From the NCBI RefSeq assembly GCF_002284535.1, contig NZ_NPKH01000016.1, positions 310,001 to 374,000 on the forward strand: a stretch of DNA of 64,000 nt. The letters are read 5' to 3'. The notes below the pieces were generated by a model. It was not told the origin of the DNA. It saw only the letters and a list, made by a program, of their open reading frames with translations, and ran no database searches. Positions 1 through 7,745 of this stretch are shown one piece after another. Numbering within the stretch: position 1 is the first letter of the stretch; each line of letters starts with the position of its first letter. The stretch comes from Mesorhizobium wenxiniae. Lineage in GTDB: Bacteria; Pseudomonadota; Alphaproteobacteria; Rhizobiales; Rhizobiaceae. Made by a program: the position numbers and the translations under genes.

Positions 1-1
1 G

Positions 2-667
2 TCGAGCGGCGCGGGCGACCGGCGTTCCAACCCGCATATGCATTTGCTCGAGGCTTTTCTGGCCTGGCATCAGGCGACCGGCGAACTCGCCTATCTTCGC
101 CGCGCCGCGCGCATCGTCGATCTGTTTCGCAGCCACTTCTTCGATCCGGAAAGCTGGACGCTGGGCGAATATTTCGATGCCGAGTGGAGGCCGGCGGAGG
201 GCGAGAAGGGTACATGGACGGAACCCGGCCACCATTTCGAATGGGCCTCGCTGCTGGTCGACTTTGCCGGGCGCAGCGGCCAGAGTGAACTGACCGGCTT
301 TGCCAGAAAGCTCTATGCCTCGGCCATCGCCAACGGCCTCAATCGCGCCACTGGCCTTGCCTATGGTGCCGTCTCGCGGCAAGGTCTGCCGCTCGACCGT
401 GTCTCACGCAGTTGGCCACAGGCGGAAGCGATCAAGGCGGCGATTGCGCTGGACGGTTCAGGCGGACCTGACCTCAAGCCCGAGATCGAAGCGCGTGTCG
501 GTCGCCTGTTCCGTTGGCACATCGACCCGGCACCGCTTGGCCTGTGGATAGACCGGATCGACGAACGTGGCCGCTCGCTGGCGACCGATGTGCCGGCAAG
601 TATCTTTTACCATCTGGTCTGTGCGCTGACCCAGTATCTCGACGGCACCATCGGCAAATCTCGATAG
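2..667 (+). CDS. AGE-family sugar isomerase/epimerase, 3' part
   Basis: The C-terminal 221 residues of a protein whose reading frame is open to the left window edge, so the true start lies outside. The sequence carries the landmarks of the N-acylglucosamine 2-epimerase/mannose isomerase (AGE) family: an RSNPHMHLLEA block and the PGHHFEWA block, whose histidines belong to the (alpha/alpha)6-barrel active site, and a late SWPQAEA motif. Family members interconvert mannose/fructose, mannose-6-phosphate/fructose-6-phosphate or N-acyl-amino sugars in the cytoplasm. Its position just before a polysaccharide export cluster on the same strand fits a role in sugar precursor supply, but that is inference. 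The exact substrate cannot be told from this fragment. Confidence 0.85.
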   Translation, partial: SSGAGDRRSNPHMHLLEAFLAWHQATGELAYLRRAARIVDLFRSHFFDPESWTLGEYFDAEWRPAEGEKGTWTEPGHHFEWASLLVDFAGRSGQSELTGFARKLYASAIANGLNRATGLAYGAVSRQGLPLDRVSRSWPQAEAIKAAIALDGSGGPDLKPEIEARVGRLFRWHIDPAPLGLWIDRIDERGRSLATDVPASIFYHLVCALTQYLDGTIGKSR

Positions 668-824
668 AGCGGGTTGGCAGAATAGGAAGTCTCTTCGATT
701 GAAACCGGTCTGTTGTCTTTCGAGCCAAACATCGGTTTTTTGACCAGATGTCGGGCCTATCAGCCGCTATCGATGCGACCAAACAAACGGTGTGGTTGCG
801 CGGGCGTTTCCGTTAGCGATAGAG

Positions 825-1328
825 ATGCGTACTTGGCCATGGCGGAGTAGGATATTGTCGCTCAAGAATATAGGCTTGCTTGCATTTCTTGCCTTGGCGT
901 TTGCGGTTGGCTTCTTTGTCATTATCGTGGAAAAAGGGACGCCTGTTCGTCCGCAACCCCCAAAGCGGCAAGCGGCACTTGAGCCGTTTGCGGGCAAGCT
1001 TTCCGTCCAGGCAGTCGATGATCTTCGCGTCGCCGGCCGCAAGATTGTGCTGTGCGGCGTGGCGTTTACCAAGCCAGGATCCATGCGTGCCATGGTAACG
1101 GAGGCAGTGCGCCGGGATTACCAAGGGCTCGCTCTGACCTGCAAGCCGGTCGGCACGGGGACACCTTGCGACGGCAATGTCGCCTCAAAGTTTGGTGACG
1201 CCATCGTTGTGCAGTGCCTCACGTCCGATGGCATGGATTTAGCGGCGAAACTTGCCGAGAATGGCATCTTGTGCGGACAGCCCGCACAGGCCGGTTCGAC
1301 CTACAAATCTTGCCTATCAGGTTCGTAG
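825..1328 (+). CDS. Membrane-anchored thermonuclease (SNase)-like protein
   Basis: A 167-residue protein with a short basic N-terminus and one hydrophobic segment (about residues 15-34), so probably a periplasm-facing, N-anchored protein. The soluble part resembles a degenerate staphylococcal-nuclease (OB-fold) domain: a VDDLRVAGRKIVLCGVAF stretch in place of the usual DGDT..RL.GID motif, and a late DGMDLAAKLAENGI segment like the end of SNase domains. The acidic and arginine catalytic residues are not clearly kept, so nuclease activity is doubtful. A GTG start at 792 would add 11 residues; the ATG at 825 was chosen because it gives the typical short basic start. Neither has a strong ribosome binding site. 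It precedes the exopolysaccharide export genes. Confidence 0.6.
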   Translation: MRTWPWRSRILSLKNIGLLAFLALAFAVGFFVIIVEKGTPVRPQPPKRQAALEPFAGKLSVQAVDDLRVAGRKIVLCGVAFTKPGSMRAMVTEAVRRDYQGLALTCKPVGTGTPCDGNVASKFGDAIVVQCLTSDGMDLAAKLAENGILCGQPAQAGSTYKSCLSGS

Positions 1329-1671
1329 CTCACGGCTCGCCAACTGCCTGTCATAAAACGAAAGACAGAATGTGCGATAACGCCCCACGTAAAACAGAGT
1401 TGGCCACAACCCCTGTACCAAGCATCCGCGCGATGGCGGCCAAATGCCGCGAAATAAACTTGCCTTTCTTACAATTTCCAGCGGGGGCGGCGCGAAAACG
1501 GAAGATTCAATCTGCCAAGTGAGTGTGTCCAATGAAACACACCGGAAACCAAAAAGTCATTTCGCAAATGCGAAACAGGTTGGAATCAAAGCAGAAAGCT
1601 GTTACGCGCTTACTCAATACCTTAGTGCTTGGGCGGGGCCGAGGTACGGCGGGAAAAAAGGATCGAAACGA
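1329..1671. other. Intergenic region without a recognised gene
   Basis: About 340 bases between the nuclease-like gene and the FecR-like gene. A frame in register with the FecR-like gene is open from 1444, but its first 76 codons look non-conserved and lie before a good ribosome binding site and signal peptide start at 1672. The stretch probably holds the promoter of the downstream gene. I could not pick a convincing -35/-10 pair. Confidence 0.5.
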
Positions 1672-2178
1672 ATGAACCTTACTGTAAAAATTGCGTTGGC
1701 CGGATTTGTGGCCTCGATCGGCTTCGGCCCGGTTTCGTCTTTCGCTCAGGACACGTCATGCACCTGTACGACACCCTATCAGGCAGCGGCGAATTCGATT
1801 GGTTCCATCGGGCACGCCAATGGCGACGTAATGGTTTCGCAAGCCGCTGGCTATGGCCCGGCCAAGGCGGGAAATGCTCTGGATTTTGGCAGTCGCGTAG
1901 TGGTCGGTGCCAGGGGATCGGCTTCCGTCAATGTCGGTGGCTGCAACCTGGACGTGCCTGCGAACTCAAGCCTCGACATTTCTCGTGTCGAGAACAATAT
2001 CTGCCTGAAAGTTGTCGGCTCCGAGCAGACGGCTGCCGCCGTTAGCTCTGAGCATACGGGTCAGATTCCCCCGGGCGGCAACCGGTCCAACACCCCGCTC
2101 TATATTTTTGGGGGCATGGCTGGTGCGGCCGGTATTCTTGCCGCAACGCAGGATGATGGCGACGGCGTCAGCCGTTAG
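1672..2178 (+). CDS. Secreted FecR-like domain protein
   Basis: A 168-residue exported protein. The start at 1672 is preceded by an AAAAAAGGA ribosome binding site and opens a clear signal peptide (MNLTVKIALAGFVASIGFG, cleavage probably after SFA at about residue 25). The mature part has a FecR-like beta domain: GDVMVSQAAGYGPAKAG, then GSRVVVGARGSASVNV, then LDVPANSSLDI, the pattern seen in rhizobial FecR-like proteins. A hydrophobic glycine/alanine segment (PLYIFGGMAGAAGILAA) lies near the C-terminus and could anchor it. Two cysteine clusters (CTCTT near the mature N-terminus, GGC and NNIC later) suggest disulfides. Its function is unknown. It sits alone between the nuclease-like gene and a strong hairpin. 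Confidence 0.6.
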   Translation: MNLTVKIALAGFVASIGFGPVSSFAQDTSCTCTTPYQAAANSIGSIGHANGDVMVSQAAGYGPAKAGNALDFGSRVVVGARGSASVNVGGCNLDVPANSSLDISRVENNICLKVVGSEQTAAAVSSEHTGQIPPGGNRSNTPLYIFGGMAGAAGILAATQDDGDGVSR

Positions 2179-2191
2179 GCTGAGTTAAGAT

Positions 2192-2227
2192 AATACAGCA
2201 GAGGCATGTGACTGCCTCTGCTGTATT
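2192..2227 (+). terminator. 15-bp perfect hairpin, probable terminator
   Basis: AATACAGCAGAGGCA is followed by a 6-base loop and its exact reverse complement, starting 13 bases after the stop codon of the FecR-like gene. There is no long T run, only TATTGTATT at the end of the right arm. It most likely ends that transcript and separates it from the export cluster, and it would work on either strand. Confidence 0.65.
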
Positions 2228-2569
2228 GTATTGCCGGCGCCTCTGTGCCGTAGCCTTGGCGCGTCGGTTGGAGTCGGGATATTGATGGAATTCGTCAACC
2301 ATACCGCTCTATGGCTTGAGTTGAAGCTGAATGCGCTTCGTGCTGGGCGAGTTCGTCTCGCGCCGCTGGGCGGCGCTGTGACAGCTGGCGCGGCAGCGCT
2401 GGTTATCAGCTTGCAGAATGACGACAGCGCTGTCGGCGAATAGCTTGGATCTGGCATCTACCGCATTGCATGAGCTTGATAGATGCGTCATTCGCTATCG
2501 TGCGGGTGGCGCATTTGCCTATTTTCGGGGAGAAGTCGTCACGTTGCTTCAGTGCGGCCACAAACGCCA
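2228..2569. other. Intergenic region before the export cluster
   Basis: About 340 bases between the hairpin and the PHP phosphatase gene. Short open frames exist on both strands but none has a recognisable family pattern or good ribosome binding site. It probably carries the promoter of the export operon. Confidence 0.45.
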
Positions 2570-3379
2570 ATGATCGACCTGCATTCCCACATCTTGCCCG
2601 GTCTTGATGACGGCTCGCCCAGTCTTGCTGAATCGCTGGAAATGGCGCGGCTGGCGGTGGCAGATGGAACGACGCATATGGCGTGTACGCCGCATATCGT
2701 GCCAGGCATGTACGAAAACGGATCGGCAAACATTGCCCGAGCAGTTCAAGGTTTGGAGCAGGCGCTACGCCGCGCGGCAATACCGCTTGCTCTTTACGTT
2801 GGCGCCGACGTGCATGTAGCGCCGGATCTTCCGGAGCAATTGGCGCTAGGTAGCGTGCCGACCTTGAACAGATCTCGTTATTTTCTCTTCGAGCCGCCGC
2901 ATCACGTTTTACCCCCAAGACTGGAGGATCTTGCTCTGCGCCTCATAAACGCCGGGTTCATTCCGATTCTCACCCATCCTGAGCGGTTAACCTGGATCAA
3001 GGCAAATTACGACGTTGTCGAGAGGTTGAATGCAATCGGCTGCCTTGTTCAGCTTACCGCAGACTCGATTGTTGGTGCTTTTGGGCGCACGGCGCTTTAC
3101 TATTCGGAAAAGCTGATTGACGAGGGCAGGGTAGATATTATCGCATCGGACACCCATGGCGCCACCCGTCGGCCGCCTGGGCTTTCGCAGGCAGTCGCCG
3201 TTGCCGCGAAGCGGTGTGGGGAAGATGAGGCCCGCAATATGGTGTTGAAACGTCCAGGCGAAATATTGGCGAACCGGCCTCTCGAGCCGGTTGGAAAGGC
3301 ACGCTCGAAGAAGCCAGGCCCCGGCAACGTTGGTCGCTTTGCAGGATTGGGTCGTTTGTTGAAGGGCGGGACCGCGTGA
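2570..3379 (+). CDS. CpsB/CapC-family PHP tyrosine-protein phosphatase
   Basis: A 269-residue PHP-domain protein of the CpsB/CapC/YwqE type, manganese-dependent phosphotyrosine phosphatases that reverse autophosphorylation of Wzc-type kinases. Visible metal-ligand motifs in order: LHSHILPGLDDG at the N-terminus, TPHIVPGMY, GADVH, LTHPERL and ASDTHGA near residue 190. The start at 2570 places the LHSH motif at residue 4, as is usual; an in-frame ATG at 2483 would add 29 unconserved residues, and neither start has a clear ribosome binding site. The stop overlaps the start of the Wza-like gene, so the two are translationally coupled. The likely partner is the tyrosine kinase encoded at 4220-6598. 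The C-terminal 40 residues are basic and look disordered. Confidence 0.85.
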   Translation: MIDLHSHILPGLDDGSPSLAESLEMARLAVADGTTHMACTPHIVPGMYENGSANIARAVQGLEQALRRAAIPLALYVGADVHVAPDLPEQLALGSVPTLNRSRYFLFEPPHHVLPPRLEDLALRLINAGFIPILTHPERLTWIKANYDVVERLNAIGCLVQLTADSIVGAFGRTALYYSEKLIDEGRVDIIASDTHGATRRPPGLSQAVAVAAKRCGEDEARNMVLKRPGEILANRPLEPVGKARSKKPGPGNVGRFAGLGRLLKGGTA

Positions 3380-4167
3380 TGGGCGTTTTTCATTTCGCAA
3401 AAAGCTATACGGGCACGATATGTGTCTTGCTCGGTTCACTCGCAATGTCTGCCTGCACCAGCACCTCGTCGACGACATCGTCTTCGCCGACTTCGGTCGA
3501 TGCGCTGCAACTGACGTCATCGTCGGCGTCGCTTTCGGGCGGCGGTGCTCTGCAGGTCGTAAAGGACCTGCCTGCACCGCAAAATACGCAGAACGGCAGC
3601 GAGCAGCCTTTGTCTCCGAACGACGTGCTCGATGTGAATGTGTTCCAGGTCGACAATCTGAACAGAACCGTCCAAGTCGACGCCGGCGGGCAGATTTCGC
3701 TTCCACTTATCGGGACCGTCACCGCGGCAGGAAAGACCGTCCGCCAGCTGGAGCAGGAAATCGAAACGGCCTACGGCGCCAACTATCTGCAGTCGCCGGA
3801 TGTATCGGTCTATGTCAAGGAATCTATCGGACAGCGCGTTACCGTCGACGGCGAAGTCACCAAGGCCGGTATCTTTCCGGTGTCGAGCAATTCTTCTCTC
3901 ATCGATGCGATCGCCCTTGCTGGCGGGTTCAATTCCGTTGGTGATGCGGGAAAAGTCTTTGTCTATCGTAATATCGGCCCAAACACTTTGGTCGCAAATT
4001 ACAATGTGGAGCAGATTCGTGCCGGCAAGAGCCGCAATCCACGCATCTATGGTGGCGACAAGATTGTCGTCTTCGCCTCGAAATCGAAAATTGCGCTGAA
4101 CAATCTCAAGGACGCCCTCGGCGTCGCCTCGAGTGCAGCCCGAATTGCGGTGATCCCGGGAATATAA
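3379..4167 (+). CDS. Wza/ExoF-like polysaccharide export lipoprotein
   Basis: A 262-residue outer-membrane polysaccharide exporter subunit. It begins with a lipoprotein signal ending in LAMSAC (lipidated Cys about residue 27), followed by a Ser/Thr-rich linker. The polysaccharide export (Poly_export) domain starts at LSPNDVLDVNVFQ and includes ISLPLIGTVTAAGKT. A SLBB-type domain follows at RVTVDGEVTKAGIFPV and AIALAGGFN. Family members form the periplasmic and outer-membrane channel that works with a Wzc-type co-polymerase. A GTG codon directly before the ATG could add one residue. The gene overlaps the phosphatase stop and is followed 52 bases later by the kinase gene, so a single operon is likely. 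Confidence 0.88.
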   Translation: MGVFHFAKSYTGTICVLLGSLAMSACTSTSSTTSSSPTSVDALQLTSSSASLSGGGALQVVKDLPAPQNTQNGSEQPLSPNDVLDVNVFQVDNLNRTVQVDAGGQISLPLIGTVTAAGKTVRQLEQEIETAYGANYLQSPDVSVYVKESIGQRVTVDGEVTKAGIFPVSSNSSLIDAIALAGGFNSVGDAGKVFVYRNIGPNTLVANYNVEQIRAGKSRNPRIYGGDKIVVFASKSKIALNNLKDALGVASSAARIAVIPGI

Positions 4168-4219
4168 CCATGGCCCGTCAGAATTCAGGATCCAGACAAA
4201 CCTAGGATTACTTCGCACT

Positions 4220-6598
4220 ATGCTCGATCGTAACAGACAGCATCAAATTGCAGGCCCAGGACATGGCCAAGCCTTGTCTCCCGACCTGTATTATGACGGT
4301 GCGCAAAACTATAGCTCGTATGGCCGCGATTATTCGGAGCAGGACGAGGGCTTCAATCCGCTCAGGCTGCTGTTTTACGTTGTCCAGTATCGGTGGCTGA
4401 TCGTCATGATGGCGGCAGCCGGGCTGGTTGCCGGCATCGTTGTTACCATGATGCAGACGCCAAAATATCTGGCGACAACGCAGTTGGAAGTGTTGGTCCC
4501 TTCGGCCAAGGTCTTCCAGGACATTGAGGTGGTTTCTGAAAGCAGCGACCTGCGGGCCTTTCAAACTGCCCGTGAAAAGCTCAAAAGCCGTGCATTGGCG
4601 CAACGAGTGGTGTTCCAACTGGGCCTCAGCGAAAAGCCGGATTTTCTGTTTCCGACTCCGAACTTCTCGCTTAGCAATATTTTCTATCGGGCGTTCGGAA
4701 TTTCAAAATCGCCTTCCATAGAAGAGAAAACCCCGGAGGAACGTGAGAAGATCGCGATCGGTCGCGTTATGAAAGACCTCACGGTCACTCTTGTCACCAA
4801 CACAAGCCTGCTGTCGATTGCGTTTGCCGACCAGAACCCGAAATATGCAAGTGACATAGCCAATCAGGTCGCACAAAGCTTTATCGATCAACGCCTCGAT
4901 CAGACCAGCGAGACATCCGACCTGGCACGGCAGTTCATCCAGGAACAGGTTCTGCAGGTAAAGCAAAAGCTTCAGAAGTCCGAAGAGGATCTGGTCGCTT
5001 ATGCAAAGGATGTTGGCATTACGATCACCGGCGACGACAAATCGCTGATTGGATCGAATATCGAGGCCCTGAACACCGCGCTTGCGACAGCAATCCAGGA
5101 ACGTCTCGATGCCGGACGGATGGTGGACCAGATAGACAAAGGTCGCGGGGCGAGTCTTGGCCCGGTCTTGGAAAGCGAAGGCCTGCAGAAGATCACCGAT
5201 AAACTGGCTGATTTGACTAGCCAGTATCAGCAGAAATTAGGCATATTGAAGCCTGGCTTTCCAGAAATGCAGCAGCTTCAGGCGCAGATCAAGGAGCTGC
5301 AACGGCTTTATAACAATGGCGTTTTGACTATAACCGATTCGTTGCGGCAGAAATACCAGGAGGCTCAGAACAAGGAGGCCGACCTCAAGTCAAAACTTGC
5401 CGAGATGGAGAAGCAGCAGGTTATCTTCAACGATAAAAACATTAAATACACGATCCTGAAGCGCGAGGTTGATTCGAATAGGTCGCAGTATGATAATCTT
5501 ATTGCGAAGCTGAACGAGGTCGGCGTCAGCTCTGAACTCAAGACACAAAGCGCGGCAATCGTCGATTTCGCGACACAGCCTAATAATCCTTATTCTCCGC
5601 GCCTGAGCATCAATCTTGCGGTCGCCTTGGCTCTTTTCTTGGCTCTGAGCGCATCAATTATTTACATCATCGAGTTGTTGAACAACACCTTTACCAATCC
5701 TGAGCAGATCGAGAAGGAGTTGGGATTGGCGATGCTCGGCATCTTGCCGCTAGTCGATGATCGGGAACTCATAGCCAGTATTACCGACCAGAAATCAGGA
5801 TTGTCCGAAGCCTACCGTTCGCTTCGAACCTCGTTGCAGTTCTCCGGCGCCGAAGGTGCGCCGCGATCGCTGCTGGTCACGAGTTCGGAGCCGTCGGAAG
5901 GCAAGTCGACCACCTCGTTCAAGCTCGCGCAGGACTTTGCAGCGCTCGGTGCGAGGGTTCTCATCGTTGACGGCGATCTTCGAAAGCCGAATCTTCATAG
6001 GCTGTTTGGTCTCGACAACACAATCGGACTGAGCAATCTCCTGACGAACACCGTCCGCAAGGAGGATCTGGCGAGCATTTTCAGGGCGACGAAATATCCT
6101 AACGTGACCGTCCTGACCTCCGGAACGATCCCGCCCAACCCTGCTGACCTGCTCTCTTCGCCGAAGATGGCACTGATCGTTACCAATCTCGGCAAGCGCT
6201 TTGATCTTGTCATAATTGATGCCCCGCCGGTCGTCGGCCTTTCAGATGCACCCATCCTCAGCCGGCTTGCGGAGGGCACATTGATGGTCATTTCGACCAA
6301 TCAGGTCACACGCAAGTCGGCGAAGACGGCGTTGAAGCGTCTGCGAGCTGCCGGCGCGAACGTGGTGGGAGCCGCGATGTCGAAGTTTGCGGTGAACAAG
6401 TTCGATTACAATTACGCCTATAAGTATATGAATTACCAGTATTACGATTACGGCACGAGTACCCCGAAACTTGAGGGCAAAGTCGATGATGGAGCAGACC
6501 AGCCCGCTTTCGCGAAATCTCCGGCGTTCAGGCGTTTGGTTCGTCGCATCCGCTCTAGTGTTGGCGGCTTCGTCGATCGGGCTAAGTCGGTTTCTTGA
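4220..6598 (+). CDS. Wzc/ExoP-like polysaccharide co-polymerase with BY-kinase
   Basis: A 792-residue inner-membrane chain-length regulator fused to a bacterial tyrosine kinase. The first membrane segment (about 58-79) opens a Wzz domain. A long periplasmic coiled-coil region with the GNVR-type end follows, then the second membrane segment (about 461-485). The cytoplasmic kinase has Walker A SSEPSEGKSTT with Lys562, Walker A' VLIVDGDLRKP and Walker B LVIIDAPP. The C-terminus carries a dense tyrosine cluster (about residues 729-747, KFDYNYAYKYMNYQYYDYG), the expected autophosphorylation site and the substrate for the phosphatase at 2570-3379. It is about 70 residues longer than Wzc of E. coli. 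The next gene starts inside its 3' end. Confidence 0.93.
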   Translation: MLDRNRQHQIAGPGHGQALSPDLYYDGAQNYSSYGRDYSEQDEGFNPLRLLFYVVQYRWLIVMMAAAGLVAGIVVTMMQTPKYLATTQLEVLVPSAKVFQDIEVVSESSDLRAFQTAREKLKSRALAQRVVFQLGLSEKPDFLFPTPNFSLSNIFYRAFGISKSPSIEEKTPEEREKIAIGRVMKDLTVTLVTNTSLLSIAFADQNPKYASDIANQVAQSFIDQRLDQTSETSDLARQFIQEQVLQVKQKLQKSEEDLVAYAKDVGITITGDDKSLIGSNIEALNTALATAIQERLDAGRMVDQIDKGRGASLGPVLESEGLQKITDKLADLTSQYQQKLGILKPGFPEMQQLQAQIKELQRLYNNGVLTITDSLRQKYQEAQNKEADLKSKLAEMEKQQVIFNDKNIKYTILKREVDSNRSQYDNLIAKLNEVGVSSELKTQSAAIVDFATQPNNPYSPRLSINLAVALALFLALSASIIYIIELLNNTFTNPEQIEKELGLAMLGILPLVDDRELIASITDQKSGLSEAYRSLRTSLQFSGAEGAPRSLLVTSSEPSEGKSTTSFKLAQDFAALGARVLIVDGDLRKPNLHRLFGLDNTIGLSNLLTNTVRKEDLASIFRATKYPNVTVLTSGTIPPNPADLLSSPKMALIVTNLGKRFDLVIIDAPPVVGLSDAPILSRLAEGTLMVISTNQVTRKSAKTALKRLRAAGANVVGAAMSKFAVNKFDYNYAYKYMNYQYYDYGTSTPKLEGKVDDGADQPAFAKSPAFRRLVRRIRSSVGGFVDRAKSVS

Positions 6599-7745
6599 AA
6601 CTGAAACGCCGGCCGTTTCCCTCGCGCTGGATCCGTTGAACGTCAATGCCGTGATAGGCGGAATAACCGCCGACCTGAACGATACAAGCAACACTCCCGA
6701 TTTCGATGCATTGCTCGCCAAGGCCGAAGGCGCGCTTCGCTTTGACGTGGCAGATGCGCGTCTCTACAGCCTGATTGGCGAGATCAAATACCGACAGGGC
6801 AAAAAAGAAGAAGCCTATGACTTCTTCGATCAAGCTCGAAAGTTATCCAAGACCGAAATCCACGCGCTCCAGAGGTCCATTGGCCACTCGATCGAGACCG
6901 GCGATCTGTCGAAGGCTGTCGGCGAGATCGATATATTGCTGCGGCGATGGCCAGATCGATTTCCGGCTATCGCCGAGGGCCTGCCGACAATCCTGTCAAG
7001 CCCCGACGGATACCAGGCCGTTCTGGCAGCCATCAAGGCGGAGGCACCTTGGAGAGCAAGTCTGTTCGTCGCGCTTGGCAAAACCCCCGAGGGGCTCGAT
7101 TTCGCAAATCGGCTGCTGCTCGATTTGACGGGCTCAAGCGCGCCGCCAAACTCGAGCGAATTGTCCCGGGTGATCCACGAACATATTCGTCAGAAGAAAT
7201 TTGAACAGGCGTATCGGTTGTTTCTTTTCAGCCTGTCTGATCAGGAACGGAAGTTGGGCGGATACATTTTCAACAGTACCTTTGAACCGGTACCCAGTGG
7301 TAAACCTTTCGATTGGCAAGTCGGCGAGCAGTCAGGTTTGGAAGTTACCTTTGTAACATCTCAGGATGCGGTCGCAGGTGAGGGTGGTGCGACGATTCGC
7401 TTCCTGAACACGCCCGTCAAGAACGCTTCTCTTCAGCAGTATATTGAACTCCCTCCAGGTTCGTACAAGATTTCTCTTAATGCCTCTGCAAGGAACCTGA
7501 AACTTCCAAAGGAATTATTCTGGTCGATCAGGTGCTTGGGTCCATCTGGGGAAATAGCGCGGTTCAATATTCCCGAGGGTACATACAATCGTCAGGCACT
7601 GAGTCAGGATTTTTCGGTTGGACCGGCTGGGTGCCCCATGCAATTGTTACGGCTGGAGACGGCCGCCATTGCTGAGAGCTGGCGATTTCGCTACGTCGGT
7701 ACGTTGGTAATGCACAAATTGAGCATCGAGAGACTTTCATCTTGA
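6486..7745 (+). CDS. Membrane-anchored TPR-like protein of the export cluster
   Basis: A 419-residue protein I do not recognise by name. It has one N-terminal membrane segment (GVWFVASALVLAASSIGLS), then a helical region with TPR-like repeats (ARLYSLIGEIKYRQGKKEEA and a later EQAYRLFLFSLS), and a beta-rich C-terminal half (PFDWQVGEQSGLEVTF through LPPGSYKISLNASARN) that looks like a carbohydrate-binding or jelly-roll fold. The start at 6486 is preceded by GAGG at a good distance and lies about 110 bases inside the kinase gene. Its stop overlaps the next start by 4 bases. Such tight coupling suggests a structural role in the polysaccharide synthesis/export complex on the periplasmic side. This is inference. 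Confidence 0.7.
   Translation: MMEQTSPLSRNLRRSGVWFVASALVLAASSIGLSRFLETETPAVSLALDPLNVNAVIGGITADLNDTSNTPDFDALLAKAEGALRFDVADARLYSLIGEIKYRQGKKEEAYDFFDQARKLSKTEIHALQRSIGHSIETGDLSKAVGEIDILLRRWPDRFPAIAEGLPTILSSPDGYQAVLAAIKAEAPWRASLFVALGKTPEGLDFANRLLLDLTGSSAPPNSSELSRVIHEHIRQKKFEQAYRLFLFSLSDQERKLGGYIFNSTFEPVPSGKPFDWQVGEQSGLEVTFVTSQDAVAGEGGATIRFLNTPVKNASLQQYIELPPGSYKISLNASARNLKLPKELFWSIRCLGPSGEIARFNIPEGTYNRQALSQDFSVGPAGCPMQLLRLETAAIAESWRFRYVGTLVMHKLSIERLSS

Noticed and set aside
2231-2443. 70-codon + strand frame between the hairpin and the PHP phosphatase gene
   Set aside because: No ribosome binding site and no family pattern; the opposite strand is open as well, so it is chance.
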